From Hofstenia miamia (taxonomy: Eukaryota; Xenacoelomorpha; Acoela), in the NCBI GenBank assembly GCA_004352715.1, contig SCFE01000079.1, positions 1,056,871-1,120,870 of the forward strand: a stretch of 64,000 nt of DNA. The letters run 5' to 3'. Numbering within the stretch: position 1 is the first letter of the stretch; the number at the start of each line of letters is the position of its first letter. A program made the position numbers and the translations under genes. The notes under the pieces are model-generated. The model saw nothing but the letters and a program-made list of their open reading frames with translations, was not told where the DNA came from and did no database searches. Below, piece after piece: positions 22,757 through 32,160 of the stretch.

Positions 22757-24067
22757 ATGAAATATATAATCAGAACTCATTTAGCAGACATGAATCGAGT
22801 TTTTGCTGGGGTATCACTACTAGCGTGCCAACTTATATTTCTGTCGGAAGGCATCAATGAAGCGATTATCAGTCCAATATACCCACTTAGAGCAATTAAC
22901 ATCCACGGCAGTTCCCAAACCATTGTCGCTGTAACTTTGGCGATGTACTCGATTGGTCAGATATTCACTTGCTGCCTTTTACTTTTTCTACGGGTAAAGC
23001 AATATGAAAGAATTATATTCGTTGTAGCAGCATTATTTTCAGCAATTTTCATAGTCATGTTTGGATTCACAGATAAAATTAATGATTTACAAATTTTCAA
23101 TATGTTTAACATGCTTTCTAGATTTGCGGTTGGAGTAGCAACGGCCTCCTTATGGTCCGTTGTTTTTTCAATTGTAAATAATTATTACGGTGCCCTTGGA
23201 AAAAAATTTTCAAATACCTTTGTGCCAATGTATTATTTTGGAATGTCAATTGGTCCTCAAATATCACTCTATATGTGCATGCATATTAACTATACAGCAC
23301 CTTTCTACCTTTGCGGATTGTTGGAGGTCATTTTTGCAATTGGATCTTCATTCATATTCTTTGAAAGAGAACCTGCTTTACCAACTTTTTCTGATAGCAA
23401 TGAAAATAACGACTTGGTGTGTTTATATTTTTTTAAAAATATCAGGGTAATAGTTCTTTTGATGAACATTTTGTATGCAAACATTGCCTATGGATTCTAT
23501 GATGGGATTTTAGCCCAATTCCTAACAGAAGTGTTTGGCGCTACTGATGCCCAATTAAACCTTGCATATCTTGCAATTAATGTTCCTCTTTTACCTTCAA
23601 GCTTGTATTTTGGATGCTATCTATCAGGCAAAGGATATAGCTTTGTCGTTGTACTAATTGCAATGATCATTTATACATTCTCATCCTTTTTAATTTTTCT
23701 CAGCAATTATACAAATGTATTGAACAATTTCTATTTTGTATGTGTATTAATATTTTTCATTTTCGTGGCAAGAGGATCTATTGTAGCTGCCATGTACATT
23801 GTTCTTGATGTGTACATTTCAAAAAAATACCCTGACCGTGATTGCAGATCAGCACTAGTTTTCATTGGGTCTACGATCTTACTTTTTGCAATGCTTGGAG
23901 CCATAATTGGTTCTGCATTTTTTATTGGTATCATAAAAGTTTATTTTGGACTACAATTTTGCTTTCTTAGTGTTGCTGTTGTTGGATTCTGTTTCCTCAT
24001 GAATTATGTTTTCTTTTTTGTAATTTATTCAGATATTTTCATCTTTAAGAAGCAGTGCAATACTTGA
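22757..24067 (+). CDS. Major facilitator superfamily transporter, SLC18B1-like
   Basis: Single exon of 436 codons from the ATG at 22757; a second in-frame ATG at 22790 is equally plausible. The open frame extends back to 22736, but that codon is TTG. The protein has about twelve hydrophobic segments in two groups of six, separated by a polar loop near the middle (FFEREPALPTFSDSNENND), as in MFS carriers. Features resembling SLC18B1/VMAT relatives: ISPIYPLRAINIHGSSQTIV in the first loop, MYYFGMSIGPQISLYM followed by APFYLCGLLE around helices 5-6, and YGFYDGILAQFLTEVFG at the start of the second half. SLC18 members exchange protons for amines or polyamines across vesicle membranes; the substrate here is unknown. 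Poly(A) signals AATAAA are at 24083 and 24112. A hAT MITE ends 69 bp upstream. Confidence 0.85.
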   Translation: MKYIIRTHLADMNRVFAGVSLLACQLIFLSEGINEAIISPIYPLRAINIHGSSQTIVAVTLAMYSIGQIFTCCLLLFLRVKQYERIIFVVAALFSAIFIVMFGFTDKINDLQIFNMFNMLSRFAVGVATASLWSVVFSIVNNYYGALGKKFSNTFVPMYYFGMSIGPQISLYMCMHINYTAPFYLCGLLEVIFAIGSSFIFFEREPALPTFSDSNENNDLVCLYFFKNIRVIVLLMNILYANIAYGFYDGILAQFLTEVFGATDAQLNLAYLAINVPLLPSSLYFGCYLSGKGYSFVVVLIAMIIYTFSSFLIFLSNYTNVLNNFYFVCVLIFFIFVARGSIVAAMYIVLDVYISKKYPDRDCRSALVFIGSTILLFAMLGAIIGSAFFIGIIKVYFGLQFCFLSVAVVGFCFLMNYVFFFVIYSDIFIFKKQCNT

Positions 24068-24117
24068 TCAGCTCATAGCTTAAATAAATATAATTTATCA
24101 TTGACGTAATTAATAAA

Positions 24118-25070
24118 CGAATTTTTTGTAGTTTTGCTTAATATAAACAAACATACGTGAAGATTCATTAAAAACCTTTACAAAAAAAATCCACTATGGA
24201 AAATTAAAATATATTTCTTAACCGTAATCCTCACAACCTTTTCTATGTACGTTGGTTTTACAAGGGGGTAAGAATATCCCCATGTTTGTTTTTGATATAG
24301 TAATGCTATTGTTTGTGAAGTTTGGCACAAAGGTACCATGGGATAAAAAGTTTGAAAAAATTTTAAAGATAAATTTTTTATCCAGAAATTTTTGCTATTC
24401 AAAACAAAAATTATAAGGTCTAGTAATTACTTAAGGCATGTTAATTTGTATATATTAATGCTGATGTCAACATTTTTTTGTAGCCAGCGCAGTTTTTATA
24501 TTTCGATATTAAAATAAATGTCAATCGCAATGGACAAAATAGTCGTAATCCCTTGACAAAAATGCTTTCGACCTAAAATTTTCACTGAATGTGTTAAACT
24601 AAATTTAATGCGGTGAAAAATTCAACCAATCTTTCAAATTTGATTTAAAAAAATTATTAATAAAAGTTCACACGGGGGTAAATTTACCCCTTGTGAAAAA
24701 TAAGTTTAATAGCTGTTAGTTATAAAATTTAAGCCCCTACAAAATCCAATCGCTTTGAGATTCTCCAAATAGCTTCTCTTAACATAGTACATTAAATTGA
24801 CATAGTGATATTGCATATTGTTAGCATATTTTTGGAAAACGTTAAAATTTCAATTCGAGGTCATCTAAATATGCCAGTGCTTATAAAATCACACAGATAA
24901 AATAAATCGATGTAATTTTTTCCTTTTTTTTTATCCGTGATATAAATTTTTACTGCACAATATCTTATTTATTCCCTTGTGCTACGCAAATTGTAATAAA
25001 AATTGCACCATGGGGAATAAAAGGTGCTAAATAAGAAAAAAAAGTTTCAGTATATGAATATATTATTTTA
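24118..25070. other. Intergenic with hairpin-forming GGGGTAA...TTACCCC blocks
   Basis: No gene. A perfect 16-bp palindrome GGGGTAAATTTACCCC lies at 24675-24690 inside a longer imperfect one (CACG...TTGTG). A related block ACAAGGGGGTAAGAATATCC lies near 24258, inverted relative to it. TTATTCCC and GGGAATAA near 24970-25020 form a further inverted pair. These suggest one or more eroded foldback elements. Confidence 0.45.
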
Positions 25071-25833
25071 GGGTTTGTCAATATTTTGGACATGTTTTAG
25101 AAGTTGAGATTAAACTGTGGTGCAGTTTTTGCTAAAAATCACTGTATAAAAAAAACGATGAAGTTTTGAACTAAAATTTGCCATAATTTTAGGGGGAATC
25201 TTCTGTTAACAAATATGAAATTTATCACGTTTTTGCGAATTTCTTGCACCTTACGGCAAAATCGACAAATTATGATTGATAAAGCAACATAGGAATTCTT
25301 AGGAAGTCATTACTTCCTTGATGACGTCAAGAAGGCATTTGTGAATATCCCTAACGACCCCTTTCCCAGAATGTGAAAATTTTTCTTTTTCTTTCGCATT
25401 GAGCTACGCAATTGTATTTTTCGTAGTTTGATAGCTTTGAAAAGAGCAAACCATTCACTACGGCAAATGCACAGCAATAATTAATCGCTTATTGAACATA
25501 AAACATCTTTGCCAAGTATGCAATTATAATAGTTCTGAATGTTTGCCGATGTCAAATAACATCATAATATTAGGCATTAATAAGTAAGTAAATTCAATTG
25601 ACATTTGCAGAAATTTGCTTGCCAGGCATGATGCAAAAATGATAGAACATTCATTTTTGGAAAAGGATTCTCCTAATTCATGCAATTTTGAAAAAAATCA
25701 TCGATGTTGAGGTGTGGGGTCCAAAATTCAAAGGATTTGAAAAAAATTTTTGCACAGTGATTTTTAAGCAAAACTGCACCACACCAGGTTGTTCAAACGC
25801 AACTTTCCAAATATGACCGAGATATGGCAACCC
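25071..25833. mobile_element. Inverted-repeat element with about 95-bp arms, TA-flanked
   Basis: Left arm 25071-25165 and right arm 25742-25833 are inverted copies with moderate divergence. Shared blocks are GGGTT at the tip, TTTGGACAT/TTTGGAAA, and CTGTGGTGCAGTTTTTGC with TAAAAATCACTGT. The element begins GGGTTTGTCA and ends TGGCAACCC, and TA precedes and follows it, which fits a Tc1/mariner-type MITE. The centre has no coding capacity that I recognise. Confidence 0.55.
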
Positions 25834-25836
25834 TAA

Positions 25837-26552
25837 TGCTAGTTCTATCCTCTGTCAAAATTTTCATAGAATTTTTTGCGCAAAGATGTAGCCACCATTT
25901 TGTGCCGTGAGCTTTTGCCTAATGATGTGGTTGTGTTTTTGCACTCCCCAGTACGATCGGGTGAAGAAGATATGCCTCAAAAATATTTTTTACAAAGCCA
26001 GTTTTAAATTAATTTGACAGAGAGCTACCGATGACGTCTGTAATCATATTATGGTTCCATATTAGAGAAGATTTTAGGCCGCGTCAAACGATAAAACGTT
26101 TGTTGTTCAACCAATTAAGATGAGAAACCACTTTGGAGGAATTCAAATTATATCAAAATTGCTCTATCACATTGTTCACTATAAATTGGTTTAGCAACGA
26201 AATTTGTGGCGTTTGCCCTCTACCTTAGACGTTTATTTTTTGATGGGTTAATATGAGATTTGAATTTTAGACAAAATTTTGCCAAATTATATCTTACCAT
26301 CTATATCGCTAAGAACGTTCTTATCAGAAATGATTTAACAGTAATTTTGTGTGCATTCATTTAGAAAAAGGTGTCTTGTATTGAGCAAATTCTACCAATT
26401 CTGTCTTCATTTTTGGAAAGCCGATTCCTTAAGCTAGCATCATTGAAATTTTTGAAATTTTAATGTAATCTGTTCCATTTCAAAAATATAATAAACTTCG
26501 ATTTTATTGGTAAGTCAAATTTAATAATTTTTATACTTAGTAGTATGGCACC
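25837..26552. other. No gene seen
   Basis: Intergenic DNA with a few short GC-richer patches near 25870-26050. No frame longer than background and no repeat structure that I could confirm. Confidence 0.45.
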
Positions 26553-26888
26553 CAAACTTGGAACCGTGCCGAGCCCATTATTACAGAAAATTTCGTGTCC
26601 ATGGCGTGATCGCGCCCACATTAAAATGCGTATAAAAATATTTATTACTTTGATTTTCTAAATCTATTAATTTCATATTAAAATCATTGAAAGTATTGCT
26701 TCTTATGAACAATTTGATAAACTATTGAAACAATTGGCTGGCAAAAACATTTCATTCATACAAGATTAATATGCCTTTTATATTCAATGAAATAACACAA
26801 TTGTGGGAATAATTCAGATCACTTTCTGCTGATGATTAAAAATTGATAGATTCCCGTGCTGAAAACTCAGGGCACGATTCCAACACTG
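26553..26888. mobile_element. hAT-type MITE (336 bp)
   Basis: The right end reverse-complemented is CAGTGTTGGAATCGTGCC and the left end is CAAACTTGGAACCGTGCC, an 18-bp inverted repeat with few mismatches; CAGTGTTGG is a common hAT terminus. Flanking 8-mers are ATGGCACC and ATAGTACC, differing only by two transitions, which supports a slightly eroded 8-bp target duplication. No coding sequence. Confidence 0.7.
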
Positions 26889-27054
26889 ATAGTACCTTTC
26901 CAACATACATATTTCGTAGTTATCATGGACCATGATGCGCTCACAAAGCAACCACGCGTCAGACAGGCCTTTTTATTTTATGGTAATTAGAATTAGGAAA
27001 CTTGGCCACCACGTTTTTTATCATTGTACTGAAAAAACACAGCCTTACCTCAGC

Positions 27055-27240
27055 CTGGTCGTACACTGACGGTAAGTTAGTTAAAGTAAAAAATTTTTAC
27101 TTACTGGTAGTGTACGAGGTCTTAAGTAAAGTAAAACAAGGTTTCAAGTAAATAATTACATAATCGGTTCTGTTGGATTTTTAAGTAAATCTTTACCGCA
27201 GTGTACAAGGTCTTAAGTAAAGTAAGGTAAGGTGGTGTAA
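27055..27240. repeat. Short direct and inverted repeats of GTACACT/TTAAGTAAAGTAA words
   Basis: AGTGTACRAGGTCTTAAGTAA occurs at about 27108-27128 and again at about 27202-27222. The inverted form GTCGTACACTGACGGTAAGT occurs at about 27057-27076. The arrangement suggests two stacked or internally duplicated copies of a small inverted-repeat element. Confidence 0.5.
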
Positions 27241-27689
27241 ACAACATTGATCTCAATTTGAATTCACTGAATATATAGTTCATAAAGACGATATATATGT
27301 ATACTTTAAGGAAGTAATTGAAAAAATGTCTCATGCAATGTCTTACAAAGCCAATACTTTTATTATTTAGTTTTGAAATCGTGCTAAGCACTGTAGTCAT
27401 CTATATTGTGTTAGTAAGAAAAACATTTTTTGATTTGTAAATTAAACTATGCAAACATAAAGTTGTTATTTTTCTCCTTGCACTAGTATTGACATACGAT
27501 TTTGGTAGATATTTAGAATTTCTGTGGAAAATGTGCCAAAATGTGAATAACAAAGAAACACCATCCTTAAATTTTATGGGACCACACTTGACTTCTAGCC
27601 TAGCGCCCAGCCTGAGCTTAGTATGCCCCTGTCAGCAACCCACTCAGGAGCAGTGAGTTATGTTGAATTGAAGCACTTATTGGGACCAG
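27241..27689. other. No gene seen
   Basis: AT-rich DNA becoming GC-richer from about 27590. The 27623-27925 frame runs through the repeat copy at 27690 and is not taken as a gene. Confidence 0.4.
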
Positions 27690-27893
27690 CGCAACCTTCT
27701 CGACTGAAGTTTGGCCTTCGGCTTCACTCTGCTGATCAAACTCTACACAGATCAGCACTCTGCGTGCCAGGGGTCGCAAGAGTTTTCTCACGATCAAACT
27801 GCTCTGGTCCATTTCTAAAGGTTAATGTCCGGGCCCGGATCTCGGATTCACCCACTCATCAGTCTCTCGACTGTTTGAGTAACCCCACTATAA
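27690..27893 (+). mobile_element. Second copy of the 3' end of the 20164-20832 retroposon
   Basis: About 200 bp align with 20636-20832 in the same orientation. Shared blocks: GCGCAACNYTCTCRACTGAAG, CTTCGGYTTCACTCTGCTGAT, GGTCAGCACTCTGCGTGCC or CAGATCAGCACTCTGCGTGC, and the terminal AACCCCACT. Upstream of GCGCAAC the two loci do not match, so this copy is truncated or the 5' part differs. An antisense or sense gene here is not supported. Confidence 0.7.
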
Positions 27894-27899
27894 ATGATA

Positions 27900-28517
27900 A
27901 CACATTATTATTATCAGGTCTTTAACAGCATGGAAATCTTCTGCGCTCTTCGTAGCTTCATTCCAAGAATAGAGCTTAAACTGCTTCCTTAATTGTAGAC
28001 CTCGACTGTCATTGTTGTTTGCAGTGATTAATGATGGTTTCTGTGTTCCATGGCTTTAATTTTTGAGAATTCGTTAACAGCTGATCTTCATTGAAAGAGT
28101 GCAAACTGGTCATCTAGTGCCGCCCACTTTGCTGGGAAATTCTGCATGTTGACAGGGAAGTATTTTGGTATCTGTTTCCTTTCACATCTGTTAGAATGAG
28201 GCATCTTCCTCAACTAAATGGGACTTTTGAAATGTGCAGCCATACTTTCCGCAATCACCAGCTTACCATTTGTACTGTAGCGCTCTGGGAAGTCGATTTG
28301 ATCTTCTTCGAGTTATAACTTCTAGACAAATGTGTCTTTCGCTTGCTATGTTCAGATTAACTGACTTAAGAAGTACGATTATTTTGTTAACAAGTTCAAA
28401 GTATACATTGCGAAAGAAAATTGTTCTGTACCTACTTGGTGGTGGTTCCATAGTGAAAACACTAAAAGTGCACAAACTTAAAAAAATGTAACAAGAAACT
28501 TACAGTTAATGTCGGAA

Positions 28518-28552
<35 letters not shown>

Positions 28553-28577
28553 TAGTAAAGAAAAGCANCTGCTTTTC

Positions 28578-28608
<31 letters not shown>

Positions 28609-29857
28609 AACATGTATATAATATTAATGGAAAATGCAAAAACTATGCATTGCAGCATGTACTCTGAGTTTTATTGAAGTTCAAGATTTTTCTAGAAATT
28701 TATAAGTGTTTTGTTTCAAATTTTTTATTGCATGACATTTATCAAATAGATATATATTCTTTCCCACAGCCATTGTTAAACAATTATTACAGCTAATATG
28801 GAATTGAAATATATTTACTTAATAACTTAAGCTGAAAAATAGTCAATTGTAGTTATTCAAAGTACAGAAAGTTCATTTTAAAAGCATCCTGGTCCTTAAT
28901 CACATTGGAAAATTCTATTTTAATAACATATTATATAAATTTAAATTATTTCTTCATCTTAGTTGGAATTGGACACAAATTACAACGACAAAGCACAATC
29001 GGAGCTGCAAACATGCTAAGCACATTTACTGATTTTTTACACTGAACTCATTACACATACAAAGTTGTCATTATTGTATATTATATATTTAGTTTGTGGT
29101 TTAATTGTCTTTTAGCAAATATATTGCTTTGACTCTTACAATGCAAGTATTTTACAGCAAACTTGAGCATTTTAGCAGACACCTTCAACAAAAACATGCA
29201 AGCCATATTTGTACGTTAAGAAAACATTCATATTTTAGTCAAAAATATTCAAAAACGTCATCAGAATGAATTCAAAATATTATTTTCAAAATCATGAGAA
29301 AACAGACAAACTTTCAATATTTTCACATAAAGTATCATTTTTAAAAACCTTCAAAATCTAAAATATATATTGGTGTTCTTTTATCATAAACACTGTAAGA
29401 AGGAACAAAATGATGTTTTAGATATCGTGACTCCTCCCTAGTAGCGTTTGCAAAAACAGCATCTGTCAAATCTAAGCACTCAATTGTTTACACAATAAAT
29501 AAATATAGTTTTCTCAAGCTCATTATAAACTTTTAAATGACAGTTTGTGACTTATTAATTTGAAAATTGTTTATTGAAAATATTTTTACAGTTTCTGCAT
29601 CGTTGCCTGCGTATTGCTTTTCCATAGCAACCACTGAAAGCATGTGATCTGTATATAGACGTTTAATACGACTTTCAAGAATAAATCATTTATCACAAGC
29701 AATGATAAAACTTCTTTTACAAGTAAAGAAGTATTTTTGAATGTCTTAATTCATTTTTCATTAATTATATAATTTCTATTGCATCTCAACTTCAATTTTT
29801 GAAAATCTAGATTTGTATTGTATAACATATCTCTTCAACGTATTTGAACATCAGGCG
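27900..29857. other. Intergenic; (TA)n arms around a single N at 28568
   Basis: No gene is supported. At 28521-28608 two (TA)n runs flank AAAGAAAAGCA-N-CTGCTTTTCTTT, a perfect inverted repeat centred on the ambiguous base, which looks like a misjoined or foldback assembly junction. Frames at 28234-28491 (+) and 28475-28263 (-) overlap each other and show no domain. Confidence 0.5.
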
Positions 29858-29865
29858 TCCTGTAT

Positions 29866-30310
29866 CAGGCGCGCAGCCAGGATTTAGTTTCGGTATGGGC
29901 ACAAAATAGATTTTCTTAATTTTGAACGTTGATAAAATTAAATTTTTGATACCTATGCTTTTTATATTTAACTGTTAAACATCTATTGTTAAATTGAACA
30001 AGAATCACGCATAAAAAATATAATTTTCAAAACTTGACAATTCAACATTCATAATTCAAACGTAGTTCATTGTAATAACAAATTCAATCTTCGATTGCTC
30101 TTTAGAGGGAGCTCACCTAGCACATCTTTAGCATCTAATTCAAGGTCAGGGTTAATTGATAAATTTTATCCCTTTCAGCGGAAGAAACAGTGTGATATCA
30201 ATTTCAACCCCCAGCATTAAAGCATTTTTAACTTTTGTTCAGAATTTTTTTTGTCCTTCAATTTCGGGGCTGGCACGTGCCCAGTGTGCCACCCATTGGC
30301 TGCGCCACTG
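29866..30310. mobile_element. hAT-type element with perfect 8-bp target duplication (445 bp)
   Basis: The left end is CAGGCGCGCAGCCAGG and the right end reverse-complemented CAGTGGCGCAGCCAATGG, the CAGxGGCGxAGCCA terminus known from several animal hAT families. The 8-mer TCCTGTAT flanks it exactly (29858-29865 and 30311-30318). Just inside each end is a GGGCAC-containing stretch. The open frame 30251-30439 crosses the right end and is not a gene. Confidence 0.9.
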
Positions 30311-30318
30311 TCCTGTAT

Positions 30319-30660
30319 GATACATTTACAGCAAGCTCAAATATTTGGAAACAGCCTATTGGTAATCTTTTTCATATATTTTGTACTTTTAATTTTTTCT
30401 AAAATTATTTTTCCAACTGCTTTGAATTATGCATTTTAATAGAAATTCTTATAGGGTAGGAATTTTGGAGAATGCTCAGATGTTACAATTGATGTGGTTT
30501 ATATTTTTGTCATTAAAAGTAAACAAATAGATTCCGCTTATTTCCTATTTTTAGTTAATTTATATTTTTTCTGCAACCAACTATCTAGCTACAAAAAAAA
30601 TATTTCGATATAACCTATTGAAACACAACGTTTCATCGACGGTATAGCAGATTGCTGCCA
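30319..30660. other. No gene seen; upstream region of the PAN-domain gene
   Basis: AT-rich DNA directly 5' of the secreted protein gene. No TATA box or initiator can be singled out in this composition. Confidence 0.4.
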
Positions 30661-30666
30661 TTGTAT

Positions 30667-30793
30667 ATGTTTATTTTTCATTGTTTATTACATGTTGAAT
30701 CATTTTTCAAATTTTGCACAGCAAATTTGAAAAAATACTCTGACCAATCAGCCAATCACTGCACATTTGAAAGTGCGCAGTTGCTAGTGCCCA
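30667..30793 (+). other. Candidate 5' coding part (leader) of the PAN-domain gene
   Basis: From the ATG at 30667 the frame reads MFIFHCLLHVESFFKFC, then TANLKKYSDQSANHCTFESA, a hydrophobic start followed by a cysteine-containing stretch, and stays open to 30885. It overlaps the start of the 30794 frame, one base out of phase. Joining through a short intron or a sequencing indel is inference. Confidence 0.4.
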
Positions 30794-31684
30794 ATGATTT
30801 GCGAAATAAGATGGTTCATAATTTTCCAATGCGTTTTGGGAACCAAATTAACATATTTGAGCGAATATTGCGACGCAACTCGTAAGCTTTTCATTGCAAG
30901 CAAAAGAAATACAACACTATCAAGTCATATTTCTCCACACTTAATAAATGTTTTCAAGGTATCAAAATGTTCAGCACTTTGCATTGCAAATAATGAATGC
31001 GCAAAGTTTTCATACAACCATAAAACTTTTATTTGCAAATTACATAGATTTTCAGAGAGGGATGAAGTCAATGAACAATCATGGACTCTGTACACTGCAA
31101 CTTGCAACATCAAGCTAGGACGAAGTTGGAAGATTTTCTTAAAGTTTGTATCTGGCAACCAGCATTCGCTCACCAATGACTACTTAGGATTGGATAGTGT
31201 GCAATTTACCAAAAATAATCCCTATGGTGATCAAATGGACAACTTTGTTTATCTTAGAGATGAATCTATAACCAATGATGCCATTGGTAAAAAATCGTTT
31301 ATTGAAATTCGGTTGTATGATATTCAGGGAAACGAGTTGCTGTCACTTCGCTTTAGGAGCTATGCCGCCAACCTCACAAACGTCTTTGAACCACAACGGT
31401 TATCTTATCATCCATGGATCGATGACCCCACAAGTGCTGAGGTATTCATTATGTTAAATGATAACTATGAACTTCACATTGGCGATAGCGATCTCCAGGG
31501 TGGTTGGTTAACTGTTACGTCTCTTCCGGACAGCTTACTAGGAACAAAGCTACCAAGAAGTGCTATTATATATACAATACCTGGATCTTCAAAAACTGAT
31601 AATTATTCATATGAGTTAGGCAAAATCGAAAATTCACGCGCTAAATTAGCTCATAGCATGGCATTCGCTTTTTTGGAACGCTAG
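30794..31684 (+). CDS. Secreted PAN/apple-domain protein with a C-terminal domain of unknown function
   Basis: The main frame encodes a PAN-like module: NTTLSSHI, then SKCSALCIANNECAKFSYNH, then FICKL, with the usual C...C...C-x-F-x-Y...C spacing. After a link ending YTATCN comes a second domain beginning WKIFLKFVSGNQ and including IEIRLYDIQGNELLSLRF and GGWLTVT; it resembles a module of secreted invertebrate proteins that often starts WKLVF.A.SG. The listed ATG (30794) lies upstream of the PAN core and gives no good signal peptide. A candidate leader with MFIFHCLLHVESFF lies at 30667 in another frame (open to 30885), so a small intron or a frameshift may join them. Poly(A) signal AATAAA at 31776-31781. 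PAN modules bind protein or sugar; the ligand is unknown. Confidence 0.75.
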   Translation: MICEIRWFIIFQCVLGTKLTYLSEYCDATRKLFIASKRNTTLSSHISPHLINVFKVSKCSALCIANNECAKFSYNHKTFICKLHRFSERDEVNEQSWTLYTATCNIKLGRSWKIFLKFVSGNQHSLTNDYLGLDSVQFTKNNPYGDQMDNFVYLRDESITNDAIGKKSFIEIRLYDIQGNELLSLRFRSYAANLTNVFEPQRLSYHPWIDDPTSAEVFIMLNDNYELHIGDSDLQGGWLTVTSLPDSLLGTKLPRSAIIYTIPGSSKTDNYSYELGKIENSRAKLAHSMAFAFLER

Positions 31685-31784
31685 TATTATTACCTTAATG
31701 CATGGAGCACATTAGACTTTTTTCCAAGAAAAAATTCTAAGAAACTTTTTACGGGTGTTTTTAAAATCACTTTTGAATAAATTT

Positions 31785-32160
31785 TAAAACTCAATGCGTT
31801 AATTAAAGATTCGATTTAGAATTTCGTTGCTTACACATTTGACAAAGCTCGTCTCATATTTCACTACAATGCTGCAGCTGGGCTGGCCGTATTTAGGGTA
31901 GGCAATATTTGACCAAATGTGTGAAAGAATTTTTATTTGCTTGGGTGTGTCATTAGCGAATAATTTGTGCTAATTATTTTGGATTCATTACTTTATCATA
32001 TTAAATTTTGTCATGCATAGAAAAGAAAGATTCGGAAATTTTGTTGAAAAAAACAATTTCAGATATTCTTCTCTACTAGATCTTGATAGAACAACATTAT
32101 TTGAGAGAATTATATAGAATGTTGTTAATAATCTAAAATGGATTATATATAAACATATAT
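31785..32160. other. Intergenic up to scaffold gap; small inverted repeat
   Basis: TTACACATTTGACAAA (about 31831) and TTGACCAAATGTGTGAA (about 31910) form an imperfect hairpin about 95 bp long. No gene. Sequence before the gap becomes (TA)-rich. Confidence 0.4.

Noticed and set aside
27623-27925. 100-codon plus-strand frame
   Set aside because: It runs through the retroposon copy at 27690-27893 and is not conserved as a frame at the other copy (20636-20832).
27940-28490. Possible BEL/Pao retrotransposon remnant on the minus strand
   Set aside because: A few Cys/His-containing peptides hinted at it, but no protease, RT or knuckle motif could be confirmed.
30251-30439. Small plus-strand frame
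   Set aside because: It crosses the right terminus of the hAT element 29866-30310 and is accidental.
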